Shown here piece after piece: positions 22,684 through 31,366 of a stretch of 37,684 nucleotides of DNA; the first letter of the stretch is position 1; the number at the start of each line of letters is the position of its first letter. A program made the translations under genes and the position numbers. Source of the DNA: Lachnospiraceae bacterium (GTDB taxonomy: Bacteria; Bacillota_A; Clostridia; Lachnospirales; Lachnospiraceae); assembly GCA_009911175.1 (NCBI GenBank), contig QXWX01000067.1:1-37684 (forward strand), in the 5' to 3' direction. A model generated the notes under the pieces. That model saw nothing but the letters and a program-made list of their open reading frames with translations. It had not been told where the DNA came from and made no database searches.

Positions 22684-23208
22684 TCAACTCCCCCTAAACT
22701 GGCTTTCAAATTTATCAAGCCATTCTAACAGGGATTGGTATAATAAACGCTGTTGTTCAAAAATCGCTTTCCCACCTAACGGAATATCTGGATAGCTGGC
22801 GGCATATTCGTCAATGGAATTTACCGAAGCCGTAATGTTATCCCGCAGCTTATTTATCAAATTAAATGCTTTTTCCCTGTCCATTTTGTTTAAGTTTGTA
22901 ATAACAACATTGAAGTCAAACAACAATGGAATTTTCTGACCTGCGTAAGTTTCCATAAGCTTCCCGAAATACACCCTTCCTTTATCTGTGATGGAATACA
23001 CTGCTTTATCAGCGAATTTATCCCCTTTCACAATACTGCTCTCTAAATAACCCTGCTCATTCATTTGAAGCACTTTACGATAAATGGATGGGACGCTAAT
23101 CTTTGTCCATCTTGAAAGATGATGGTATTCCACATCTTTCTGGATGTCGTATGCACTTTGCGGTTTCTCCATAACAATTCCGAGAATCACCAAATCTATG
23201 GATGACAT
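22684..23208 (-). CDS. PadR-family transcriptional regulator (2)
   Basis: 174 residues from the ATG at 23208, with GGAGG 7 nt upstream (a start at 23265 would include the promoter). PadR winged helix at 1-85 (SSIDLVILGIVMEKPQSAYD, SIYRKVLQMNEQGYL, KAVYSITDKG), then the helical PadR_C-like tail. Paralogue of PadR 1 with a related but distinct operator. It probably represses its own padR-yjdF-KTR unit. Confidence 0.9.
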   Translation of the reverse strand: MSSIDLVILGIVMEKPQSAYDIQKDVEYHHLSRWTKISVPSIYRKVLQMNEQGYLESSIVKGDKFADKAVYSITDKGRVYFGKLMETYAGQKIPLLFDFNVVITNLNKMDREKAFNLINKLRDNITASVNSIDEYAASYPDIPLGGKAIFEQQRLLYQSLLEWLDKFESQFRGS

Positions 23209-23236
23209 ATTCTCACCTCCGTTTTTACTATTATCA

Positions 23237-23265
23237 ATATTACTATTGTCAATAGTAAAAATCAA
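23237..23265 (-). promoter_or_regulatory. padR 2 promoter with perfect dyad
   Basis: Minus strand: -35 TTGATT (23260-23265), 17 bp, -10 TAATAT (23237-23242). The spacer holds the perfect dyad TACTATTGTCAATAGTA (23241-23257); a further half-site TACTATT lies nearby at 23227-23233. Confidence 0.82.
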
Positions 23266-23419
23266 GGGGTAATCACATTTTTTTAATATTCTGTTTAGTT
23301 ATATAAATTCTTATGGTAGGAAATTAAACCTCTTATTTCAAGAAATTTCACATCGTTTAAGTAGAACTTTTATCTCTGTACAATAGAAGTACCCAATATT
23401 AAATACAGGTGGTGAAAAT

Positions 23420-23767
23420 ATGACCAGTCATGATTTTGATTTTCTGGAATTAGGGCAGGCAATTCAAAATGCCCGTGAGAAACAGCGGATTACCAGAGAA
23501 GAATTAGCCGAAGAACTTGGCATTTCCGCAAGACATTTGCAGTCCATTGAAAAAGAGGGACAGTATCCCAGTTTTCCACTGTTTATCCAGCTTGTGACCA
23601 TGTTCCACATATCCGTTGACCAGTACATACATCCAGAGACACCGGCAGAAAAATCAACTTTACGCCGGCAGTTGGATGCACTCTTTGACACGTTCGATGA
23701 TTCGGAGCTGACCATCATAGCAGGGACAGCGCAGGGGATATGTACGGCAAAAGAGCCAGAGGACTAA
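23420..23767 (+). CDS. XRE-family HTH regulator
   Basis: 115 residues with GGTGGTG upstream. The helix-turn-helix is at about 12-66 (GQAIQNAREKQRITREELAE, ELGISARHLQSIEKEG, then IQLVTMFHISVDQYI). The C-terminal tail is short and acidic. It is convergent with the whole conjugation operon and lies where Tn1549-type elements often carry such a regulator, so it probably tunes transfer. A -10 TACAAT sits at 23379-23384. Confidence 0.88.
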   Translation: MTSHDFDFLELGQAIQNAREKQRITREELAEELGISARHLQSIEKEGQYPSFPLFIQLVTMFHISVDQYIHPETPAEKSTLRRQLDALFDTFDDSELTIIAGTAQGICTAKEPED

Positions 23768-23780
23768 ACCTCTGGTTTTC
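23756..23780 (+). terminator. Terminator of XRE gene
   Basis: CCAGAGG and CCTCTGG form a 7-bp stem over the stop codon, followed by TTTTCTCC on the plus strand. Confidence 0.8.
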
Positions 23781-23792
23781 TCCTGCCACATT

Positions 23793-25685
23793 TCAATACG
23801 CCGGAACACCATACCCATATATAGAATCGCTGCCCATGCTGTAACTTCTTCTGGCACAAATATCGCCGCTGTTTCCCTCTATGGTATTCACAACGCCATT
23901 CGTCACGCTCTCCACAATGCCCACATGGTCGATTGTCCCGTCATTCCCCCAGTCAAAGAAAATAATGTCCCCGGCTGCCGGAACATAGCTTGCGTCCTGG
24001 AACTGCCCACGGGCATGGAACCAGTCCACACCGTCCGAACACAAGGAGAATTTCGGTATCACGCCGCTTTCCAGATAGCCGCACTGCTGGGCACACCACG
24101 ACACAAAGCAGGCGCACCATTCCACCCTGCTGTCAAACCCGTACCAGCTCCAGTAGGTGTCACCGCTGTTTCCTTCCTGTGTCAACGCCACCTGCACGAT
24201 TGCCTGGCTCCCGGTTCCGGTGGGGATTCTGCCGAAAATATAATACCGGAGTACATGGGGGACGTACTGCTTATCCCCGTAACTGCTCCAGCCCATCCGT
24301 TCCGCCATCATATCGGAAAATTCTGCGGCATTGGCGGCGGTGTATCCTCCATAGTTACTCTGCGCCCATGCGATATATCCATTCCCGAAATTATACCCCT
24401 GCAACGCCAGCCTGATATGCTCCATATCCACCGGGTTTTCCACCCCTGCGCTTTGCAGGCAGTCTTTCAGTGCCTGAACGCCGCACTCGATGGAATATTC
24501 CGGATCGATGATTCCATTCGGCTCTCTTGGGTATCTGGTATTGTAGCCGCTCTCGGAGCTTTGCATGGGATCGCTGCCCTGCCCGCCGCTTTCCTGCATC
24601 ATCACCGCCTTAATCAGCTCCACATATTCCTCAATGCCATACTGTTTCGCATAAATGCGGATGACTGGCTCATAGGCTTCCACCTCCGCACTGACCGGGC
24701 TTACCGTGCTGGAATTGCCGCCGCCCACCATGCAGAGGATTCCGCCGAACAAAAGGACGATAATTAAGATAAGGACGGCCACCCAGCCCCCTGCAGCAAT
24801 GGCGGATATGAGTGCTTTTGTCCCGGCTATGATTGCTTTTACTGCGCTTGCTGTGGCTTTTGCCGCTGCCCTCACTGCCTGTTCCGCCGCCCTTGCCGCC
24901 TGCCTTGCTGCCCGTGCTGTTTTTTCCGCTGTCTTTACGGACGCTTTCGCCGCTGCTTTTGCGGTCTTTGCCGCCTCCTTTGTGGTCTTTACGGTTTTCC
25001 CTGCGGTCTGCTTTGCGGTTTTCACGGATTTTGCGGCAGATTTGATTGTCCCTTTCCCGGTATTCTTCACGGCCTGCCCCGTTTTCCCTGCGGTCTTGAC
25101 CGTTTTTTCGCCCCGGTCTATGGTCTTGATGGTCTGCTTGGGAAGTTCCCGGATTTGTGCCGCCTGCTGTCTGGCATTTTGCTGTGAGATTCTCTGCTGT
25201 GACGCCCTCTGCATGGCTCTCTGCCCTGCGGCTTTCTTCTGCGCCGCCTGTTTTGCCGCCTGCTCCTGCGCCTTTTTCCTCATCTGCTCTTTCGGCTGGT
25301 AAGGCTCTCCCCTGCCTGACGGGGCGGAAGGCCGGGGAGATTGAGAAGGCTCCCCGTGTGTGGTACTTCTCCCCTCACGGACTGCCTCTCTGGTTGTTTT
25401 TGTTTCTTTGGAAATCCGGTGTTTTTCCTTTGCCTTATCTGCAAGCCTGCCGCCCTGTTTCCTTGCCTGATGTGCGGCTTCATGGGCGGCACGGTCGGCT
25501 CCCCGCTCCGTTTTGTCCTCGGCATATTCCGTGGGGGAAGCATACCTCTTTTCCTGCGGCTGTGCCTTTTCCACGGTTTCCTTTGTGCGGACATAGGCAC
25601 GTTTCACACGTTCCATGCCCGTCACGGTCTTGTCCAGTGCCTTTACATCCTTATGGACTTGGCGTGTCTTAATTTCCTTGCTCAT
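23793..25685 (-). CDS. Membrane-anchored lysozyme-like/CHAP cell-wall hydrolase
   Basis: 630 residues, AGGAGGGC upstream. Residues 1-290 are a cytoplasmic Lys/Ala/Gln-rich helical region with many KT(A/V)K-like repeats (190-255). A transmembrane segment lies at about 300-322. Outside are a lysozyme-like transglycosylase domain (about 335-495, Glu365 in MMQESGGQ) and a CHAP/NlpC-type peptidase (about 495-630, Cys526 in WCACFVSW, His587 in IDHVGIV). Equivalent to CwlT/VirB1 proteins, it opens the peptidoglycan for the mating channel. It is the last gene of the transfer operon. Confidence 0.9.
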   Translation of the reverse strand: MSKEIKTRQVHKDVKALDKTVTGMERVKRAYVRTKETVEKAQPQEKRYASPTEYAEDKTERGADRAAHEAAHQARKQGGRLADKAKEKHRISKETKTTREAVREGRSTTHGEPSQSPRPSAPSGRGEPYQPKEQMRKKAQEQAAKQAAQKKAAGQRAMQRASQQRISQQNARQQAAQIRELPKQTIKTIDRGEKTVKTAGKTGQAVKNTGKGTIKSAAKSVKTAKQTAGKTVKTTKEAAKTAKAAAKASVKTAEKTARAARQAARAAEQAVRAAAKATASAVKAIIAGTKALISAIAAGGWVAVLILIIVLLFGGILCMVGGGNSSTVSPVSAEVEAYEPVIRIYAKQYGIEEYVELIKAVMMQESGGQGSDPMQSSESGYNTRYPREPNGIIDPEYSIECGVQALKDCLQSAGVENPVDMEHIRLALQGYNFGNGYIAWAQSNYGGYTAANAAEFSDMMAERMGWSSYGDKQYVPHVLRYYIFGRIPTGTGSQAIVQVALTQEGNSGDTYWSWYGFDSRVEWCACFVSWCAQQCGYLESGVIPKFSLCSDGVDWFHARGQFQDASYVPAAGDIIFFDWGNDGTIDHVGIVESVTNGVVNTIEGNSGDICARRSYSMGSDSIYGYGVPAY

Positions 25686-25715
25686 CGCCCGCCCTCCTTT
25701 GGGATAAACCTACCA

Positions 25716-26510
25716 TTACTCCGCAATCTTTTTCGCCACTACCACAAGCCGCCCGTTTGTCCGGGAATACTCGCAGGTGGAAAGCGTAATCAGCTTGTCC
25801 CCGTATTCAGCAGTCACTCCCGTGTCGTAAAGGGACAATTCCTTGCACTCGTCTACATATTTCTGAAAATCTTCCTCCGTTTCCGCATTGGCGAACAGGT
25901 AATATTTGAATCCCGTATCGTCATATACCGTGGTCTTGAATACTGCGATCACTTCATAGTCCGCTGTTTTCGTGAGCGTGTCAAAGCGGATAATTTTGTG
26001 TCCCTCGTAAAATTTCCGGCTCTCATAGTCCATCAATCCGGTGAACATTGTGCCGTTTTTCATGTGGTGTCCGTAAATAATCACGTTGTCGCTGGGTTCA
26101 AAGGGGCTGCAATGCTCCGCAATATAAGGCACCCCGTATGCGCTGTATTCCTTTTCAAAGCTGCGCTTCAGGTAGAAGTCGGGATTGTCCGGCGTGAACA
26201 TCACCGGGTAGTTGATGTTTGTCCCGTCAATGGAAATCCACCCCGCCATATCGTTGTTCTGGTTGAAAAGCTCCTGATATTTGGCAAGCGGGGACTGGTT
26301 TTCTCCCTCTGCTGGCTCCTCCGGCGTTTCTTCGGTTTCCCCGGTTTCTTCCGATTCCTCCGCCTGCTCCACAATCTCCGCCAACTGTGCAAATTCATTG
26401 GTTGACTTTCCTGCGCTGGCATAATGGATGATGACCTGAAACATGGAAATACAGAAAAGCAGGGTACAGAGCGCCGCCCCTGCGGTATAGATATAAAATT
26501 TTTTCTTCAT
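25716..26510 (-). CDS. srtB: Class B sortase
   Basis: 264 residues, GGAGG 8 nt upstream. A signal-anchor helix at about 8-30, an acidic Glu/Pro linker (45-75), then the sortase barrel with His148 (IYGHHM), Cys246 (TLSTCEYS) and Arg254 (NGRLVVVAKK). It attaches proteins to the cell wall, probably an ICE-encoded adhesin or pilus part. No LPxTG/NPxTG substrate is seen in this window. It lies between DUF6674 and the wall hydrolase in the transfer operon. Confidence 0.93.
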   Translation of the reverse strand: MKKKFYIYTAGAALCTLLFCISMFQVIIHYASAGKSTNEFAQLAEIVEQAEESEETGETEETPEEPAEGENQSPLAKYQELFNQNNDMAGWISIDGTNINYPVMFTPDNPDFYLKRSFEKEYSAYGVPYIAEHCSPFEPSDNVIIYGHHMKNGTMFTGLMDYESRKFYEGHKIIRFDTLTKTADYEVIAVFKTTVYDDTGFKYYLFANAETEEDFQKYVDECKELSLYDTGVTAEYGDKLITLSTCEYSRTNGRLVVVAKKIAE

Positions 26511-26573
26511 TCAAAAATCCTCCATAAACTCCGGCAAAACGCTTTCCTTTGGCATTCTGCCGGATATTTTCAT

Positions 26574-26596
26574 AAAAATAACAGGCGTTGCGCCTG
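26574..26596 (-). terminator. Weak terminator/attenuator between DUF6674 and sortase genes
   Basis: A CAGGCG/CGCCTG stem (26582-26596) followed by TTATTTTTAT on the minus strand. It may only partly stop transcription of the operon. Confidence 0.45.
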
Positions 26597-26607
26597 CGTG
26601 TCACTGG

Positions 26608-27375
26608 TTACCTTGCCTGTTCTCTGGCTGGCTGTATTTTCTGGCTTTCGTTCCTCCCTCTTTTTATCTGCCTTAACTCTGCTTTCACCGATGGCTTTTT
26701 ATCCTCTCCCCGGCAAAACTGCTCCATCCGCTTCTGTGCGTTCCCCGCCGCTTTTTCCATTGCGGCGAATAACCTGCCGAAAGACAAAAATGCTTTCTGG
26801 ATTTTCGCAAGGACGCCTTTATCCCCTTTCGGCTCTGTCGGCTCTTTGGTACGCCTGCCGATCAACGCCCGCCCCGCATTTTTCGTATGCTGCGCCGCCT
26901 TATTCAGCTCTCCTCCGACAATGCCGATTTTCGCCGCATTCCGCTCCATGCTTTCCATGCCGTTGTGCAGGTTCTCTTTTAAAGCAGACAGGGCGGCGGG
27001 GATTTTCATGGCGGATACTGCCCTCCGCAATGCGTCCACGCCTTTCTCTTTAAAATCATGCACCGCATTTTTCGCAGAACGGACAAGGTTTGTCTTTACA
27101 AGGGCAATCTGGCCGCCAATTTCCTGCACTTTGCCCTCTGCGCTGTCCAGAAGCCGGGCGGCAGTCGCCTTTATCCCCCTGTCCTGAATCTGCTCCAACT
27201 GCCCCCGCACCTCTTTTAATTCTTTCATTACCTGCCCGAACTGGCTTTCCATGCCTTCCAGATAATTGACAAGGGTTTCCACTTCCTGACGCTCTTTTTT
27301 CAGCCCGTTCCCTTCCAGAACCTGAAACAGCTCCCGGATTTCCGGCTGTTCCCTTAACGCAACCGCCGCTTCCAT
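26608..27375 (-). CDS. DUF6674-type mobile-element protein
   Basis: 255 residues with GGAGGGC upstream, overlapping closely with the preceding gene. The N-terminal box LREQPEIRELFQVLEGNGLK is followed by a long coiled coil (30-75) and further helices; the tail is basic. It has no membrane segment. The family is found in Tn1549/CTn-type ICEs between VirB4 and the sortase/hydrolase genes. Function is unknown; a scaffolding role is possible. Confidence 0.75.
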   Translation of the reverse strand: MEAAVALREQPEIRELFQVLEGNGLKKERQEVETLVNYLEGMESQFGQVMKELKEVRGQLEQIQDRGIKATAARLLDSAEGKVQEIGGQIALVKTNLVRSAKNAVHDFKEKGVDALRRAVSAMKIPAALSALKENLHNGMESMERNAAKIGIVGGELNKAAQHTKNAGRALIGRRTKEPTEPKGDKGVLAKIQKAFLSFGRLFAAMEKAAGNAQKRMEQFCRGEDKKPSVKAELRQIKRGRNESQKIQPAREQAR

Positions 27376-27377
27376 GC

Positions 27378-27794
27378 TTAACGCCCTCCCCTCTCTGCAC
27401 TGTCCGCTCTTGTCTTAACTGTGGGTAAGTCCCTGCAATATTCGGGATACCGCATTTTTATGGCTTCGTAAAAATAGGGCGCATAACCGCAGTCAAAGAT
27501 TTCATAAGGCGTTGACATCCGCTCGTCCCCCTGCTCCACATAACCGTTCCAGAGGTTGAAAGCAAGGCGGGTAAGCCGCACCGTCCCTCCCGTCTGCCAC
27601 CCCTCATGCAGTCCCTCCGGCCTGATGCAGTCCTGCTTAAAGTCAAACATCCTGCCCACGTTGTTCCTCGCCGTGTCGGAAATGCCCACACAGTAGAAAA
27701 AGGCACGGTGATAGCAGTCCGTATTGCCGCATTTATGCAGCATGGTGAAAAAGAAATTTTCATGCTCCTTTGAAGCAAATCTGATTTCTGACAT
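27378..27794 (-). CDS. DUF6075-type mobile-element protein
   Basis: 138 residues with GGAGG upstream. It starts SEIRFASKEHENFFFTMLHK and contains CIRPEGLHEGWQTGGTVRLT and LAFNLWNGY, the typical order of these ICE proteins. No catalytic motif is evident. The small acidic protein is co-conserved with VirB4 and DUF6674, so a role in mating or its control is likely but unknown. Confidence 0.72.
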   Translation of the reverse strand: MSEIRFASKEHENFFFTMLHKCGNTDCYHRAFFYCVGISDTARNNVGRMFDFKQDCIRPEGLHEGWQTGGTVRLTRLAFNLWNGYVEQGDERMSTPYEIFDCGYAPYFYEAIKMRYPEYCRDLPTVKTRADSAERGGR

Positions 27795-27815
27795 TCTGAT
27801 TCCTCCATAGAAAAA

Positions 27816-27855
27816 GGCGGCTCTCTAACAGATATTCCACTGTCGGCAAGCCGCC
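27816..27855 (-). terminator. Intrinsic terminator after VirB4
   Basis: A GGCGGCT/AGCCGCC stem followed on the minus strand by TTTTTCTATGG, directly before the DUF6075 ribosome site. It probably lowers expression of the distal operon genes. Confidence 0.65.
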
Positions 27856-27886
27856 CCTATATTTTATCTGCTCCTATAATAAATTT

Positions 27887-30223
27887 TTATCTGCTCCGGT
27901 TTGCACTGTCCTCTCCCGGTTTTGTTGTCATCAGTCTGTAAAGACGGGTATTCTTCGGGAATTTATTGGTAAACGGCACAAGGGAACTCCCGTATTTTAT
28001 CAAGCCGCACCCTGCGTCCGCATTGGTGATATAGCTCATCTGCTCATTTGAGATATTCAGTAAATCCGCAAGTTTCTGTCTGTCGGACGCTGCCTGGTTC
28101 AGCATGACGATATACTCGCTGTTGGACAGCATCGTGCTGGCAAGGACAGAATCTAACAGGTACTCCACGTTCTGCGTGATGGCGTTGGGGAACGCATTTC
28201 TTTTCCGGAACCGCCTCCATGCAGAATTGAAAAAGGCTCCTGAATACTCGTTTTCAAACACCACATGAAACTCGTCCAGAAAGATATGGGTACGTTTCCC
28301 CTTTTTCCAGTTTTCCGTGACACGGTTTAACATGGCGTCCGTGATAACCAAAAGCCCCATTGTTTTCAGTTGCTTCCCTAAGTCCATGATGTCATAGACA
28401 ATCATGCGGTTATTTACATCCACGTTGCTCTCATGGGCAAATGCGTCCAAACTGCCGCTTGTGAAAAGCTCCAACGCCAGCGCAAGGTCTTTCGCCTCCC
28501 GCTCCGGCTGCTCCAGCATTTTCTCCCGGAGCCTGCACAAAGTCGGCACATTGCCGCCTGCCTGATAATCTTCGTAAACTGCGGCGGTACAGCGGTCGAT
28601 GATGGATTTCTCCTTTGCGCTGACGCCTTTTTTGTCAAGCTGTTCAAATAAGGACAGCACAAACTCGGACTTGTCAATGACCGGGTTCCCGCCATCGCCA
28701 TACCCCTCCACCATGTCCATTGCATTGATGTGGTCACGGCTCCCCGCCGCAATGCGGATGACTTCGCCGCCCATCGCTTCAATCAGGGAGCCGTACTCTC
28801 GTTCGGGATCGCATATGAGAATATCGTCCCCGGTGGCAAGGGCAAGGAACACAATCAGCATTTTTGCGCTGAAGGATTTGCCGCTCCCCGGCACTCCCAA
28901 CAAAAAGGAATTAGGATTCAGCAATTTCGCCTTGTTGCACATGATAAGGTTATGGGAGATTGCGTTCTCCCCGCAGTAAATGCCGCCCTCGTCCATGATT
29001 TCCTGCACCCGAAAAGGCATCAGCACCGCAAGGCTCTCCGTGGTAAGTGTCCGGAGCGCATTGATTTTCCGGTGTCCGATGGGCAGGGCGGTATTCAATC
29101 CGTCCATCTGCTGGTACTTCAAAGTGGAAAACTGGCATAAATGCTTTCTTGCCACCGTCAATATGGTATCCGTATCGGCGTCAAGCTGCTCTTTTGTGTC
29201 GGCGGTATGCACCAGCGTCAAGACTGCAAACATCATCCGCTGGTCACGGGTGGTTAAATCGTCCAGAAACTCCTTGCTCTCCTTCCTCTGCTGCTCCATG
29301 TCATAGGGGACGACTGCGGAAAAATTGTTGTTGGCGTTCTGTTTCCTCTGCCAGTTGGTGATGTTGGTTTCCACGCCCAGAAGACGGTTCTCCACCTCCC
29401 GCACCGCTTCATCCGTGGGGATGGGTATCACGTCAATGCTCATCATCAGGTTCCGGCTCAAATCCGTAAGCTCCGCAATCATGTTGTCTTTGATATAGGA
29501 CGCATACTCTCTGAGGAAAAGCACACGCCCGTAACGGTTCCCCATACGGAAATGGTCTTTTTCAAACTCAAGGCTGTCCGGGCAGATAAAGTCCTTAAAG
29601 CTATGCCCTTTTTTCATGGTTTCCGGCAAATCAAACCGGAAGCTGGTTTCCTCCCCGGTACGGTAGAAGTCATGCAACGCCCGCAGTTTATCCGTTGCGT
29701 CCATCTCCACGCATTTGGAGCCTAACCGTGAAAAATGGCTCACTAAGTCCGTGCCAATACGGGCAAAATACGTCCTCGCCTCCTCGATGGATTTCTTATA
29801 CACCGATACCGTCACATATTTTTCCTGCACAATGCTGTTGGCTCCCGTGGCTTTCTCTAAGAGCATGGCATTGTACTCTTTCCGGTACAAATCAAGGCCG
29901 TCCTCCTGCATGGGGATTAAGATTGCCTTTTCAAAGTCCTGCTTATTCAGGCGGCGGTTGTTGATGGTGATTTTCGTGGTTGCGCCGCTGTCAAAGGAAT
30001 TGAGAAGCTCGCTGTACTCAAGGAACATGGCTTCCTTGTCCTCCCGGCTCGCTACCGCATAGTTGATGTCCACAAATTTATAGGTTCTGGCAAATTTGTT
30101 CCGCCCGATCTGGAATATCCCGTCCGGCCATATTGCCTGGATGGGGATTGCCTGCTGGACGCCTTTGGGGATGACAAATTTCTCCTTATCCTGCTTAAAA
30201 ATATTGCTCAATGTCTTAATCAT
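27887..30223 (-). CDS. virB4: VirB4-type conjugation ATPase
   Basis: 778 residues from the ATG at 30223 (GGGAGGAG 10 nt upstream, ATGATTAA overlap with prgI). The N-terminal VirB4/CagE domain covers about 10-400. The C-terminal ATPase has Walker A GVPGSGKS (443-450), Walker B IFLDE (647-651) and a conserved Gln motif (ITQNVEYLL, about 685). Energises pilus/channel assembly at the inner face of the membrane. Belongs to the CD1110-like group of Clostridia ICEs. Confidence 0.95.
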   Translation of the reverse strand: MIKTLSNIFKQDKEKFVIPKGVQQAIPIQAIWPDGIFQIGRNKFARTYKFVDINYAVASREDKEAMFLEYSELLNSFDSGATTKITINNRRLNKQDFEKAILIPMQEDGLDLYRKEYNAMLLEKATGANSIVQEKYVTVSVYKKSIEEARTYFARIGTDLVSHFSRLGSKCVEMDATDKLRALHDFYRTGEETSFRFDLPETMKKGHSFKDFICPDSLEFEKDHFRMGNRYGRVLFLREYASYIKDNMIAELTDLSRNLMMSIDVIPIPTDEAVREVENRLLGVETNITNWQRKQNANNNFSAVVPYDMEQQRKESKEFLDDLTTRDQRMMFAVLTLVHTADTKEQLDADTDTILTVARKHLCQFSTLKYQQMDGLNTALPIGHRKINALRTLTTESLAVLMPFRVQEIMDEGGIYCGENAISHNLIMCNKAKLLNPNSFLLGVPGSGKSFSAKMLIVFLALATGDDILICDPEREYGSLIEAMGGEVIRIAAGSRDHINAMDMVEGYGDGGNPVIDKSEFVLSLFEQLDKKGVSAKEKSIIDRCTAAVYEDYQAGGNVPTLCRLREKMLEQPEREAKDLALALELFTSGSLDAFAHESNVDVNNRMIVYDIMDLGKQLKTMGLLVITDAMLNRVTENWKKGKRTHIFLDEFHVVFENEYSGAFFNSAWRRFRKRNAFPNAITQNVEYLLDSVLASTMLSNSEYIVMLNQAASDRQKLADLLNISNEQMSYITNADAGCGLIKYGSSLVPFTNKFPKNTRLYRLMTTKPGEDSANRSR

Positions 30224-30581
30224 TCCGTTTCCGCTCCTCCCTTTCATGGTTCTCAATGCACGGCTTCACTGCTTCGTAATAGATGTTTTCCGGGTTAAAC
30301 AGCAGGCGTTTGGGGATAAGGAACTCCGACTTTATCCACGCCCACAAAAACTGCTCTGCGTTCATCCCGTGGTAGCGGATAAAGCCTAACGCCGCAAAGG
30401 GAGCCGCCCCCAATATGCACATCCAGCTCACGGTTTCCGTCCCCACATAAGGACTGAGTAAAAAATAAAGCCCGACGGCAACGCCGCAGGCTAAGACAGA
30501 AAAAACGAACTGCCGCATGGACAGCCCGAAAAACATGGATTCCGTATAATTACGGATTTCCCGGTTTATTTTTACTTCCAA
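30216..30581 (-). CDS. PrgI-family membrane protein (VirB3-like)
   Basis: 121 residues; starts at TTG with GGAGG 7 nt upstream. Begins EVKINREIRNYTESMFFGLS, then two transmembrane segments (about 25-42 and 50-68), and ends in a basic cytoplasmic tail. PrgI proteins take the VirB3 place next to VirB4 in Gram-positive conjugation systems. Overlaps virB4. Confidence 0.88.
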   Translation of the reverse strand: MEVKINREIRNYTESMFFGLSMRQFVFSVLACGVAVGLYFLLSPYVGTETVSWMCILGAAPFAALGFIRYHGMNAEQFLWAWIKSEFLIPKRLLFNPENIYYEAVKPCIENHEREERKRND

Positions 30582-30593
30582 ACTTCTCGCCTC

Positions 30594-30800
30594 CTATCGT
30601 TCCATCCCGCACGTCCGTTTCGGCGGTTTCCTTTGGGGCAGGTAGGGTATAAATTCCTCCTCCCCCGTAATAATGCTGAACTCCGCCCGCAGGATGGGGT
30701 GTGTTTCCAGTTTCTGATACTCCCGGATCAGCTCAAGCGCACTTTCCCTTGTGGCAGTGCTTGCCTGCTGTGTCCCGTCTTTAAAAATATAACACCGCAT
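30594..30800 (-). CDS. Small hypothetical ICE protein
   Basis: 68 residues with AAGGAGG upstream; MRCYIFKDGTQQASTATRES at the N-terminus and a basic, proline-rich tail (LPQRKPPKR). No domain I recognise. It lies 12 bp before prgI in the transfer operon and has intact signals, so it is probably real. Confidence 0.7.
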   Translation of the reverse strand: MRCYIFKDGTQQASTATRESALELIREYQKLETHPILRAEFSIITGEEEFIPYLPQRKPPKRTCGMER

Positions 30801-30837
30801 CTTATTCCTCCTTACAAATCATCATCGGCTACACCTC

Positions 30838-31350
30838 CTACCGTTCCTGCACTTTCTTTGTCTCCCTCTCTCTTTTGTACAGCCTCATTATATCCTTACC
30901 CTCATGCAAAACTTTTTCCTGCAGGAGCTGTTTTGTAATGCCGTTTTGTTTACAATAGAATAAATACGTCTGCACGCCCTTGCTGCATTTACTGTCCTTG
31001 TCACAGGATTCCTCAATCATTTCCCAGACAGCAGAATGGCACTCCAATGTCATACCCACAATTTCATACCCATTCCCTAATGGCTCCAGCAAATCAGATT
31101 TAAAATTGGATGGCCAGTTATAACTCACGGTTTCTTCCTTACGGAATGGATAGAAAAAAATCTCCTGCTCCCGGTAGTTGGAATACGCATACGCAATGAC
31201 CGTTTCCGGCTGCGTCCTGCCCTCTTTTGAAAGAATATACTGTATCTGGTAATTCTCTGCTTTATCTACGTCCCTGTCATTCTGATATTCTGCGGTACGT
31301 TTCAGGAAACGTGCCGCTTCCCTCATAATCTTTTCTTTACTTAATTTCAT
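30838..31350 (-). CDS. Hypothetical ICE protein, 170 residues
   Basis: ATG at 31350 with GAGGTGG upstream (an earlier in-frame start at 31365 is possible). A mostly charged soluble protein starting MKLSKEKIMREAARFLKRTA, mixed alpha/beta, ending in a basic helix. It is AT-richer than its operon neighbours, so it may be an insertion into the operon between TrbL and the small gene. No family recognised. Confidence 0.65.
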   Translation of the reverse strand: MKLSKEKIMREAARFLKRTAEYQNDRDVDKAENYQIQYILSKEGRTQPETVIAYAYSNYREQEIFFYPFRKEETVSYNWPSNFKSDLLEPLGNGYEIVGMTLECHSAVWEMIEESCDKDSKCSKGVQTYLFYCKQNGITKQLLQEKVLHEGKDIMRLYKRERETKKVQER

Positions 31351-31366
31351 CCACATCCACCTCACT

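Noticed and set aside
23925..24767. Long plus-strand open frame opposite the wall hydrolase
   Set aside because: Mirror frame of a GC-rich coding region; no ribosome site and no protein-like motif, while the minus strand carries clear lysozyme and CHAP domains.
25341..26405. 354-codon plus-strand frame
   Set aside because: It lies opposite the hydrolase N-terminus and the sortase; composition is Cys/Leu/Phe-rich as expected for the antisense of Lys/Glu-rich genes.
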